Part shown: in pieces, positions 1 through 5,722 of the stretch | Layout of the letters: every line of letters begins with the position of its first letter | Numbering within the stretch: the first letter of the stretch is position 1 | Notes under the pieces: model-generated | Databases searched by the model: none | Told to the model about the DNA's origin: nothing | The model's input: only the letters and a program-made list of their open reading frames with translations | Position numbers and translations under genes: made by a program | Source of the DNA: an uncultured bacterium | Lineage (GTDB): Bacteria > Patescibacteriota > Saccharimonadia > Saccharimonadales > Saccharimonadaceae | Direction: 5' to 3' | DNA: 7,245 nt | Assembly (NCBI GenBank): GCA_903889015.1 | Contig: CAISVS010000059.1 | Span: 1-7,245, forward strand

Positions 1-2683
1 ATACGATATCTTCCACAGCCTGTTTTTTGCCAGTCGAACTTAAATGGTCGTGAGCGCGTTGTAGAGTATTGTGAACAGCTGTTCCAAAGGCAGCGTTGGC
101 ACTTTTAGCGCTTGGAAAACGCAGCAGATTATTAAGTAAAAATGCTGCTGGGCCGCCGCGTGTGACGTCTAAAAAGTTATGCAAATGCGTCACGCTGAGT
201 TTGTAATTTTCAAGGTTTGGCATCAATAAATCACGCATGCTGGTGGTAGTTGGATTAATGATTGGCTGATACCATGCCATTTCGACTGATTCAATCAATT
301 GGTCGGCGGTTGTAGGCGCTGGAATTAATTGCAAATCCCATTTGCTGTCAACTAAAAAGGCGGCACGCAAAGTATTTTTGCCGTTGTCGTCACTTAGGCT
401 GTAACTAATGTGTAATTGATGTTTTGCCCGAGTAATCGCAACATAAAACAATCGTAATCGTTCGTCCTCGCCTTCACCTGCTGGCGCCAGTGGCAAGTTT
501 TCGGGGTAGTTGATTAATCGGTTGCGACTGCGAGCACGTTCGCCCCAGACGGTGTCAACGGCATTGATGACATAGACGCTGTCAAATTCCAGCCCTTTTG
601 ATTTGTGGGCGGTCATGATGTTGACGGCTTTGTCAGACCCAACTGATTGCCGAGTGACACTAATGGTGCTGCCGACTTTGCGATTTAATTCAATGAATTC
701 GATGAGTGTTGATAAAGTCGGCGTTTGGTCGGGACGATATTCACGTAATTTTGAACGAATTGTGCGCAGTGCCTCTAGATAAGTTAAATATTCGGTCGGA
801 TTTTTATTTAAAATGTCACTAGAAAAAAAGTAATTATAAAGTGGGCTGACAAAGTCGGATGTTTCGTCTGGATTTGGTTTGCCAATGATGACATCCAAAA
901 TTTCTTCCAATGGCATATCGATTGATGATAATGCGGTTTGAATCAGCCAACTATGTAGTGACACAAATTCGGGTGTGACCGCCATAATATCCAGCCAGCG
1001 ACTGTGATTGTCATAGGCCTTCAAACTGAGTTTCCATAACTCAATTGGCTCGATTTTCCAAGCGGCGTGTGCCAAAATTTCTGGCATCAAGGCGTTTACT
1101 TCATCATGTTTTCCGTCGGCCAAATTAATTAGTAATCGGGACAATTGTTCGATAATTTTAATCGGTGCTAAATCAAGCACATTGTCACGACGTTCGTAAT
1201 TGACTGCAATGCCTGATTTAGCAAAATATGGCAACAAGGCATTAATTTCATAATGGCGGCGAGTCAAGACGGCGATGGTATTTGGTTGTTGGCCTGATTC
1301 GATACGTGATTTAATATCACTGACAATCCAATGTCGCTCGTCGTTAATTGTTTCGGCTTGGTGTAGGCTGACACTGCTGCCGACTTTATGATTGTTAGCC
1401 GTTAATTGTTTGTTGATGTCATCAAAAATATTTTCTAATCGGCCACTGCCCTGCAAAATTATATCGCGTGAGCCGTCTAAAATATTAGCAGCTGAACGGT
1501 AATTTTCAGTCAAAGTAATAATGGCGGCTTTTTTGTAATTGGTCCGAAAATCAATAATATTGCTGATGTCGGCACCTTGAAAGCTGTAAATTGCTTGGTC
1601 GTCATCACCAACTACCATGATATTTGGCGTATCGCCTTGAACTTCGTTGTTGGTTAAATTATGTAAAATACGCATTTGAGCCATGTTGGTATCTTGAAAT
1701 TCATCAACCATGATGTATTGGTATTTTTCTTGCAAATTAAATCGCAAATCATCAAAAACTTCCATGGCATGAACGACGCGCAAAATCATATCATCAAAAT
1801 CGTAAAGTGCTGATTCTTGCATTCGGTTTAAATATTGGTCATAAACCGAACTAAGAGCTCGTAATTTAGTTTGGCGTTCGTGTGATTTCAATATAAATTT
1901 GCCAGATTTGTCTTTGACAAACCAGTCGTTGCGCCATGCCGTAATTGGTTTTGTTGAATTGTCGCTGATTGCCGCATCAGTGGCGGTTGATAATGAATCA
2001 GCAATAACGCGTGATAATGGTACGATTGTTGGCATGCTTACTTCGTCGCCACATGATCTGATTGCCTCGATAGTACCAGCCGCCAGTGTGGCAGTGTTTT
2101 TGCTGATTTTTTGCGCAAAAATTGGTGATAATAATTTTTCGGATTTTTCGATGGCAATGTTGTTTTCGTCTAAAACTTTAATTAATTCATCACTAGTTAG
2201 GCCGCTGCGTTTAAGTTCGGATATTGTCGTCAAACTGTCGGATAAATAAGTATATTCATCGTTCATTTTGCCAGCGATTGGGTTGTTGTAGTCCAGTTGG
2301 TCAAAGATACCACGGATAATTTGATAGCTACTTAAACTATCGGCGGCATGAAACTGGGCGCCGCGATAAAAATATTGGCCATTTTGGTTAATAACTTCTG
2401 ATCCAAAACTATGGAAAGTATGAACGGCTACTTTGTAGGCGTCTTTGCCAATAATGTCAGTTAGTCGTTGGCGCATAGCATTGGCGCCACTTTCGGTAAA
2501 CGTTAAACATAAAATATTTTCAGGTAAAGTATCGGTTTTTTGTAAAATGTTTGCCGTTCGAACACTTAACAGCTCGGTTTTACCAGTTCCGGGGCCAGCA
2601 ATCACCATAACGGGCCCGTCGATAGTATCAACAGCTTGCTTTTGGCTGGAATTTAGATTGTTATATCGTTTAATAAAGTCCAT
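1..2683 (-). CDS. UvrD/Rep-family superfamily 1 DNA helicase with C-terminal RecB-like nuclease domain (partial, 3' end outside window)
   Basis: ATP-dependent 3'-5' DNA helicase, expected to act in DNA repair or break processing. I read 894 codons without a stop, from ATG at 2683 to the window edge. SF1A motifs appear in order: Q-motif (N11, Q14, Q16), Walker A GPGTGKT (30-36), motif Ia LTFTESGANAM (60-70), VHTFHSF (87-93), Walker B DEFQDT (327-332), motif III GDDDQAIYSFQGAD (359-372), TENYRS (392-397), TAHKSKGLEF (691-700) and motif VI EDERLRLFYVAITRAK (739-754). From about 829 the LSVTHLHNFLDV segment, then FGTAVHNTL (866-874), resemble the start of a RecB/Cas4-like PD-(D/E)XK nuclease; its catalytic D/E-K residues would lie beyond the edge. 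The start is fixed by an in-frame TAG at about 2712 with no other start codon between. No Shine-Dalgarno is seen; a TACAAT hexamer 7 nt upstream suggests a leaderless message. PcrA/UvrD proper usually lacks the nuclease, so an AddA-like role is inferred. Confidence 0.93.
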   Translation of the reverse strand, partial: MDFIKRYNNLNSSQKQAVDTIDGPVMVIAGPGTGKTELLSVRTANILQKTDTLPENILCLTFTESGANAMRQRLTDIIGKDAYKVAVHTFHSFGSEVINQNGQYFYRGAQFHAADSLSSYQIIRGIFDQLDYNNPIAGKMNDEYTYLSDSLTTISELKRSGLTSDELIKVLDENNIAIEKSEKLLSPIFAQKISKNTATLAAGTIEAIRSCGDEVSMPTIVPLSRVIADSLSTATDAAISDNSTKPITAWRNDWFVKDKSGKFILKSHERQTKLRALSSVYDQYLNRMQESALYDFDDMILRVVHAMEVFDDLRFNLQEKYQYIMVDEFQDTNMAQMRILHNLTNNEVQGDTPNIMVVGDDDQAIYSFQGADISNIIDFRTNYKKAAIITLTENYRSAANILDGSRDIILQGSGRLENIFDDINKQLTANNHKVGSSVSLHQAETINDERHWIVSDIKSRIESGQQPNTIAVLTRRHYEINALLPYFAKSGIAVNYERRDNVLDLAPIKIIEQLSRLLINLADGKHDEVNALMPEILAHAAWKIEPIELWKLSLKAYDNHSRWLDIMAVTPEFVSLHSWLIQTALSSIDMPLEEILDVIIGKPNPDETSDFVSPLYNYFFSSDILNKNPTEYLTYLEALRTIRSKLREYRPDQTPTLSTLIEFIELNRKVGSTISVTRQSVGSDKAVNIMTAHKSKGLEFDSVYVINAVDTVWGERARSRNRLINYPENLPLAPAGEGEDERLRLFYVAITRAKHQLHISYSLSDDNGKNTLRAAFLVDSKWDLQLIPAPTTADQLIESVEMAWYQPIINPTTTSMRDLLMPNLENYKLSVTHLHNFLDVTRGGPAAFLLNNLLRFPSAKSANAAFGTAVHNTLQRAHDHLSSTGKKQAVEDIV

Positions 2684-2690
2684 TAAGTCT

Positions 2691-2719
2691 ATTGTAGTCG
2701 AGTGGGTCGGCTATTGGAA
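2691..2719 (-). promoter_or_regulatory. Promoter of the helicase gene, predicted leaderless
   Basis: On the minus strand the -10 TACAAT (2696-2691) lies 17 nt downstream of a weak -35 TTCCAA (2719-2714). Only 7 nt separate the -10 from the ATG at 2683, so transcription should begin at or next to the start codon. The absence of any Shine-Dalgarno agrees with this. A second TATAAT (2783-2778) further upstream could be an alternative promoter but has no well-spaced -35. Confidence 0.55.
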
Positions 2720-2819
2720 GATAGCTTCGCTGTCCAGCGAATGGAATTTAAAGAATTGTTTTAGTTTTTAGCCTGTCATTATATATTATTTGCTATATTC
2801 CAATAGCCATATTCTAATA
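2709..2819. repeat. Three copies of a 14-bp motif, forming a 17-bp inverted repeat and a tandem pair
   Basis: The motif GCYATMTTCYAATA occurs three times: on the minus strand at 2725-2712 (GCTATCTTCCAATA), and on the plus strand in tandem at 2792-2805 (GCTATATTCCAATA) and 2806-2819 (GCCATATTCTAATA). With flanking bases, the first two make an inverted repeat of 17 bp with one mismatch (2709-2725 against 2792-2808), 100 bp from end to end. The outer copies cover the -35 regions of the divergent helicase and hypothetical-gene promoters. Possible readings are regulator binding sites shared by both promoters, a duplicated promoter, or the ends of a small decayed element. Confidence 0.6.
2726..2741. 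repeat. Short perfect inverted repeat TTCGCTG/CAGCGAA
   Basis: TTCGCTG (2726-2732) and CAGCGAA (2735-2741) are perfect complements separated by 2 nt. A hairpin could form with 6 bp and a 4-nt loop. The repeat lies just upstream of the predicted -35 of the helicase gene, inside the larger inverted repeat. No T-tract follows, so it is not a terminator; it could be a protein-binding site. Confidence 0.4.
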
Positions 2820-2839
2820 ACTATTAAAGGTGGTACAAT
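2812..2839 (+). promoter_or_regulatory. Promoter of the hypothetical gene and its leader
   Basis: An extended -10, TGGTACAAT (2831-2839), is preceded at 16 nt by a weak -35, TTCTAA (2812-2817), which lies inside the third 14-bp motif copy. Transcription should begin near 2846, a few bases before the ATG of the leader ORF at 2849. The sequence TACAATAGA is identical to that in the divergent helicase promoter. Confidence 0.6.
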
Positions 2840-2848
2840 AGAACATAT

Positions 2849-2929
2849 ATGAGTCCCGTTAAAACTTATTTATTAGTAGCTAGCCAAGCAATCACGGGGC
2901 TGATATTTTCTATAAAAGGAGAGTTTTAA
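2849..2929 (+). CDS. Putative 26-residue leader peptide (uORF) before the hypothetical gene
   Basis: ATG at 2849 opens a 26-codon frame beginning MSPVKT, with a hydrophobic middle (YLLVASQAITGLIFS) and ending KGEF then TAA. The ATG falls about 3 nt after the predicted transcript start, so it would be translated as a nearly leaderless ORF. Its first codons form the 5' arm of the leader hairpin. Its stop codon lies inside the 3' arm, 4 nt before the main ATG at 2934, a spacing suited to termination-reinitiation. A matching ORF starting MNPVRI precedes the methyltransferase gene. That it is translated is inferred from architecture only; the amino-acid sequence could simply follow from the conserved arm. 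Confidence 0.4.
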   Translation: MSPVKTYLLVASQAITGLIFSIKGEF

Positions 2930-2935
2930 CGGGAT
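2853..2935 (+). promoter_or_regulatory. 83-nt leader hairpin masking the start codon (copy 1)
   Basis: TCCCGTTAAAACT (2854-2866) is perfectly complementary to AGTTTTAACGGGA (2922-2934). A G-U pair at each end (2853/2935 and 2867/2921) can extend the 13 bp. The 3' arm includes the A and U of the main AUG, so folding would hide the start codon and fill the gap between the Shine-Dalgarno and the AUG. The 53-nt interior contains the AAGGAG and possibly a small UAGCC/GGCUG stem (2881-2885/2898-2902). A second copy of identical length, with compensated arm changes, lies at 7044-7126. No T-tract follows, so it is not a terminator. Confidence 0.7.
2916..2921 (+). promoter_or_regulatory. Shine-Dalgarno AAGGAG at unusually long spacing
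   Basis: AAGGAG ends 12 nt before the ATG at 2934, longer than the usual 5-9 nt. The extra distance is the 3' arm of the leader hairpin. The site also lies inside the leader ORF, so ribosomes translating the leader would cover it. Confidence 0.5.
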
Positions 2936-3422
2936 GAGTGACAAAATGTATGACGAATTAGCGCTGGAACGCTCACTACAGACTGGTTTTGGTGTCGATA
3001 TTGATATACTGCAACCGATTGTTTTTCGGGTGCCTGTCAGCCATACTGCAAACGCTACATTGTTTTTAACGACTAAAAAACAACTGTATCTATATGTAAA
3101 TGGCCCTTCAAAATTATTATTAAGTGACATCAAAAAAATCATCACGCGAATGGGACTAAAATCAGAATTATTTATCCCACCCAAAGGACAACCACATTAC
3201 TTTGAAGATATTGCATTGGCAAAATTCAATGAAGTTTTTCCGGGACGAAAACATGTTAATGATGAAGATTTGATATTTTATCGTACATTAGTGCCGTACA
3301 ATCCAGCGCTAATTTTAATTAGTGAAGTTAAAGACGGCCATGTTTATCAATTTGACAGTGATTCAACGACTAATTGGCGTGTTGGTGCTAAATTTGCTTA
3401 TCGACGAATCAAAACCAGTTAA
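2934..3422 (+). CDS. Conserved hypothetical protein (162 residues), Saccharibacteria-type
   Basis: I do not know a function for this protein. It is predicted soluble: no signal peptide, membrane segment or coiled coil is evident. The N-terminal third mixes acidic residues with VDIDILQPIVFRVPVSHTAN (21-40), followed by a beta-rich stretch LFLTTKKQLYLYVNGP (43-58) and a helix-like LLLSDIKKIITRMGLK (61-76). Later come IPPKGQPHYFEDIALAKFNE (81-100), FPGRKHV (102-108), FYRTLVPYNPALILISEV (115-132) and a basic end, AKFAYRRIKTS. It looks like well-conserved proteins I associate with Saccharibacteria genomes, always unnamed. The start at 2934 is supported by the leader architecture (GGGATG) shared with the methyltransferase gene, which suggests co-regulation. 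The stop codon directly abuts that of the convergent gene, with no bases between. Confidence 0.85.
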   Translation: MSDKMYDELALERSLQTGFGVDIDILQPIVFRVPVSHTANATLFLTTKKQLYLYVNGPSKLLLSDIKKIITRMGLKSELFIPPKGQPHYFEDIALAKFNEVFPGRKHVNDEDLIFYRTLVPYNPALILISEVKDGHVYQFDSDSTTNWRVGAKFAYRRIKTS

Positions 3423-3728
3423 TTATTTGTGAGTGGTCTGATATTCTAATATTTTTAGCTGAGCTTGAACGTCAGAGATGTTATGTGTATCGTTTAATTC
3501 TTGGTATTGTTTTAAAGCTTGTTCGAGTAAGGTCTTAGCCTGAGCCGGGTCGCCAGTAATAGCGTTTAATTTCAGTGCGTCAGCAGTTTCTTTTGTTACA
3601 CTCTGTACTGTCGTCGTATTACTGTTTTTCGACAATGATTTTAAGAAAAACACTGTACTTGTAGCGATGCCTAATATCAAGATTAGAGCTATGCCAATGT
3701 ATATGAATATTTTTTTATTATATGCCAT
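3423..3728 (-). CDS. Small single-pass membrane protein with C-terminal helical hairpin (101 residues)
   Basis: The N-terminus MAYNKKIF is basic and is followed by one hydrophobic segment, about residues 7-29 (IFIYIGIALILILGIATSTVFFL). A Ser/Thr/Asn-rich linker comes next, about 30-45. The C-terminal half, ETADALKLNAITGDPAQAKT onward, is amphipathic and looks like one to two TPR-like helices (about 47-97). The basic N-terminus suggests the helical part lies outside the membrane, or that the segment is an uncleaved signal anchor. It follows the prepilin gene by 38 nt on the same strand, so the two are probably co-transcribed, and it may help anchor or assemble that surface protein. This partnership is inferred from position alone. 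No named family is recognised. Confidence 0.75.
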   Translation of the reverse strand: MAYNKKIFIYIGIALILILGIATSTVFFLKSLSKNSNTTTVQSVTKETADALKLNAITGDPAQAKTLLEQALKQYQELNDTHNISDVQAQLKILEYQTTHK

Positions 3729-3760
3729 TATTTTAATCCTTTATTTGATAATTTAGCCAT
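3728..3760 (-). CDS. Possible 10-codon micro-ORF overlapping the next start (TAATG)
   Basis: In the 38-nt gap between the prepilin gene and the 101-residue gene, ATG at 3760 opens MAKLSNKGLK and stops at TAA 3730-3728. That stop shares its last A with the next gene's ATG (TAATG). The arrangement is typical of translational coupling. The ORF is too short to judge as coding and has no clear Shine-Dalgarno of its own; chance is quite possible. Confidence 0.2.
   Translation of the reverse strand: MAKLSNKGLK
3737..3742 (-). promoter_or_regulatory. Shine-Dalgarno of the 101-residue membrane protein gene
   Basis: AAAGGA on the minus strand (3742-3737) lies 8 nt from the ATG at 3728. It supports this start. 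It contrasts with the helicase and prepilin genes, which lack Shine-Dalgarno sites, as expected for a second gene in an operon. Confidence 0.6.
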
Positions 3761-3766
3761 AGCTTA

Positions 3767-5686
3767 TTACCCAGATACCGTAAATGCACCTGAACCAACA
3801 GAGTTAAATATAACGACTGTAGTTGATCCACGAGTAATTGAAGTCCCGCCGGTAAATGTTGCCGCCATTGATGTGTTATCGTAGCTTACTATTACTACAC
3901 CTGAACCACCAGCGCCTGACGTTGATTGATATTGCCCGCTTCCACCGCCGCCACTGCCCGTATTTGTAAGCCCTGATGCAGGTAGTCTTGAACCATCCTC
4001 GCTGCCGCCATGGCCGCCAGTTTCTTGGCTGCCGCCTGTGCCTAAGTAGCAACATGAACCGCCACCGCCACCTGCACCATAATATGCTACGCCGTTTATA
4101 TCATTCATTAGTCCATTACCCCCAGCCATCTTGCCGTTACCGCCGGCATCGTAGGCACTACCACCTATCATAGTTGCGCCACCACCTCCGCCACCTGAAT
4201 CACCTCCAGATCGGTTTTGGCCTTTTCCACCTCTGCTTCCATTACCAATACTCGGTAATACTGGCTGTGTGGCGATTCCGTAATTAGTATCAGATCCGCT
4301 TCCACCGCCACCACCACCAGAACCTCCGTCAAGGCCTGCATTACCACTTGCTCCTCCACCGCCACCACCGTAAGCAGTTAAGTTGTCAAAAGTTGAATCA
4401 CCACCTTTGTTACCATTAGATCCTAATCCTACACCGGTGCCGCCAATACCAACGGATAAGCTATAAGTTTGATTACCTACTGACTTAGAGTCAATGTAAA
4501 TAACACCGCCACCGCCGCCACCACCACCGTTGCGGCCACCGCCCGCACCACCACCAGCGACAACTAATACTTTAATATTAGGGTTTGGTTTGGTATATTC
4601 TGAGTGACCAATATTACTCCATGGACCACCCTCGGGCTGATAACTGTTATAGCATTGAGCCTTTGCATCCATCATGTATGTATAACCGATTTTTGATGTC
4701 GTGAATGATGGCACTGAGGTATTTGTAGTTTGAATCCAACCAGAATCGTCAATTATTGGTGATGTGCCTATCTTGACCGTGTAATCATATTGATATCTAG
4801 CGGATGTTCCTGATGGACATGTGACGGCACCCCAGTAAAAGTTAGTACTGTACCAATTTGGGATTGAATATACGACACTCGGCACAGAAGGCGCATTGAC
4901 AATTGGTTTGGTAATGCTTACTTCAGCTCCGGTAGTATTATTACTGTATGAAAAATTGTTTACCCAACAGCGAGCTTGCGCGCGGTAACTGTATTTAACA
5001 CCATAATCTGCTATTGGTGGTGATGGCGGTGTCATTATTGTTGATGACCAAGCTGAATATCCTGACCAAAGGCCATCATTTATTTTGCTGTCAATGCCAT
5101 AATATGGCGTTCCGCTTGCGCATATCACCGGAGTTATTGTTGCTATTACGTGATTGTCACCTGATATATAGCGTGTCATAACTGGTGCTAATGGCGCAGC
5201 GACTGCACCAGCAATCGATACCGTTCGTCGACTGGTGATTGATATAACGCTGCCCGATTCTTCTTCTCTATATTTTAGAGAATATTGCAAACATGCAGTA
5301 CCTGTCAAACAATTGTTGCTTCCATCGCCAATATATGCAAATCCGTCAGTTCCAGAAGTTAAGTCGCTGCATGACGGTAAAATTGAGTTTGTGCCATTTG
5401 TTGCGGTTGGTGCTGCTAATACAGCTGAATCTAGACTAGGTAATGTAACAGATGTAACGACACTGGGGTCCTGTGTCATAGCCGCACAGCTAGGGTACTC
5501 GCCATTTTTATCGTAATATTTTTCAAGTGCTTCTGAAATAATCCTTACTCTTGAGGAGCGTTCGGCATCACGAACGTTGGCTTGGATACTACTGAAAGAC
5601 ATAAAACCGACAGTTGTTAAGATACCAATAATAGAAACTACAACCAGTAATTCTGCAATAGTAAACCCGCTTACGGTTTTCTTCAT
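3767..5686 (-). CDS. Type IV prepilin-like surface protein with duplicated Cys modules and a glycine-rich domain (639 residues)
   Basis: The N-terminus is a class III prepilin signal: MKKTVSG, cleavage before F8, then FTIAELLVVVSIIGIL with the expected Glu at mature position 5, and a long helix to about residue 60. Residues 60-160 are a PulG/pilin-like globular part with C67, C106, C126 and C132. Two similar beta modules follow, about 166-262 and 264-367. Each has a CxSGT turn (C189, C290) and a late AxC (C240, C345), probably one disulfide per module. Residues 371-602 are a glycine-rich domain with many GGGGG runs, opened by IKVLVVAGGG and closed by GAGGSGVVIVSY; a short beta tail ends at 639. 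Ordinary pilins are about 150-200 residues, so this is more likely a minor pilin or pilus-borne adhesin. The glycine-rich fold resembles modules in phage tail-fibre adhesins and may use polyglycine-II helices (inference). The start is set by the signal sequence, and the double stop TAATAA ends the gene. Confidence 0.9.
   Translation of the reverse strand: MKKTVSGFTIAELLVVVSIIGILTTVGFMSFSSIQANVRDAERSSRVRIISEALEKYYDKNGEYPSCAAMTQDPSVVTSVTLPSLDSAVLAAPTATNGTNSILPSCSDLTSGTDGFAYIGDGSNNCLTGTACLQYSLKYREEESGSVISITSRRTVSIAGAVAAPLAPVMTRYISGDNHVIATITPVICASGTPYYGIDSKINDGLWSGYSAWSSTIMTPPSPPIADYGVKYSYRAQARCWVNNFSYSNNTTGAEVSITKPIVNAPSVPSVVYSIPNWYSTNFYWGAVTCPSGTSARYQYDYTVKIGTSPIIDDSGWIQTTNTSVPSFTTSKIGYTYMMDAKAQCYNSYQPEGGPWSNIGHSEYTKPNPNIKVLVVAGGGAGGGRNGGGGGGGGVIYIDSKSVGNQTYSLSVGIGGTGVGLGSNGNKGGDSTFDNLTAYGGGGGGASGNAGLDGGSGGGGGGSGSDTNYGIATQPVLPSIGNGSRGGKGQNRSGGDSGGGGGGATMIGGSAYDAGGNGKMAGGNGLMNDINGVAYYGAGGGGGSCCYLGTGGSQETGGHGGSEDGSRLPASGLTNTGSGGGGSGQYQSTSGAGGSGVVIVSYDNTSMAATFTGGTSITRGSTTVVIFNSVGSGAFTVSG
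3881..4576 (-). repeat. Glycine-codon low-complexity tract encoding the glycine-rich domain
   Basis: This stretch is dominated by GGN triplets on the minus strand (CCACCGCCGCCACCACC-like runs on the plus strand), most densely around 4040-4075, 4165-4205, 4295-4370 and 4500-4560. The glycine codons are mixed GGT, GGC and GGA rather than one pure repeat. This points to selected protein composition rather than recent slippage, although the runs could vary in length between strains. Confidence 0.7.
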
Positions 5687-5692
5687 AAGCTA

Positions 5693-5722
5693 ATTGTAGC
5701 AAATATGGGCAAAATAATACAA
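5693..5722 (-). promoter_or_regulatory. Promoter of the prepilin operon, predicted leaderless
   Basis: The extended -10 TGCTACAAT (5701-5693) has an 18-nt spacer to a -35-like TTGTAT (5722-5717). Six bases separate the -10 from the ATG at 5686, so the predicted transcript start is the start codon itself. No Shine-Dalgarno is present. The promoter lies within the 51-bp gap after the methyltransferase gene, so the pilin unit can be expressed on its own. Confidence 0.6.

Noticed and set aside
2591..2635. CCCGTTA (as TAACGGG) next to GGGCCC, similar to the leader arm, inside the helicase gene
   Set aside because: It encodes the D-G-P-V-M stretch just before Walker A, has no matching partner arm and no start codon beside it. 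Coincidence of codons is sufficient.
1899..2771. Plus-strand ORFs of 116 and 108 codons across the helicase region
   Set aside because: The minus strand here carries all SF1 helicase motifs in order; these ORFs are shadows in the opposite strand.
2849..2936. Leader element as a MITE or invertible DNA segment with 13-14 bp terminal repeats
   Set aside because: Not excluded, but the two interiors are unrelated, no target duplication is seen, and both copies sit exactly on a start codon with compensated arm changes, which favours a leader structure.
2873..3184. 103-codon minus-strand ORF opposite the hypothetical gene
   Set aside because: It lies antisense across the 5' half of a better supported gene and its leader, with low-complexity, unconvincing composition and no ribosome site.
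3438..3458. AT-rich hairpin followed by T-run just past the hypothetical gene, as a terminator
   Set aside because: ATATT-CT-AATAT has too short a loop and too weak a stem, and it lies inside the convergent gene's coding sequence.
3976..4368. Short ORFs on both strands within the glycine-rich tract
   Set aside because: GGN-rich DNA has few stop codons in other frames, giving Val/Ala/Glu- or His/Arg-rich shadow products.
3900..4560. Repetitive CCACCGCC-like tract as a CRISPR array or satellite
   Set aside because: There is no fixed-length repeat with unique spacers, and the periodicity is three bases within a coding frame.
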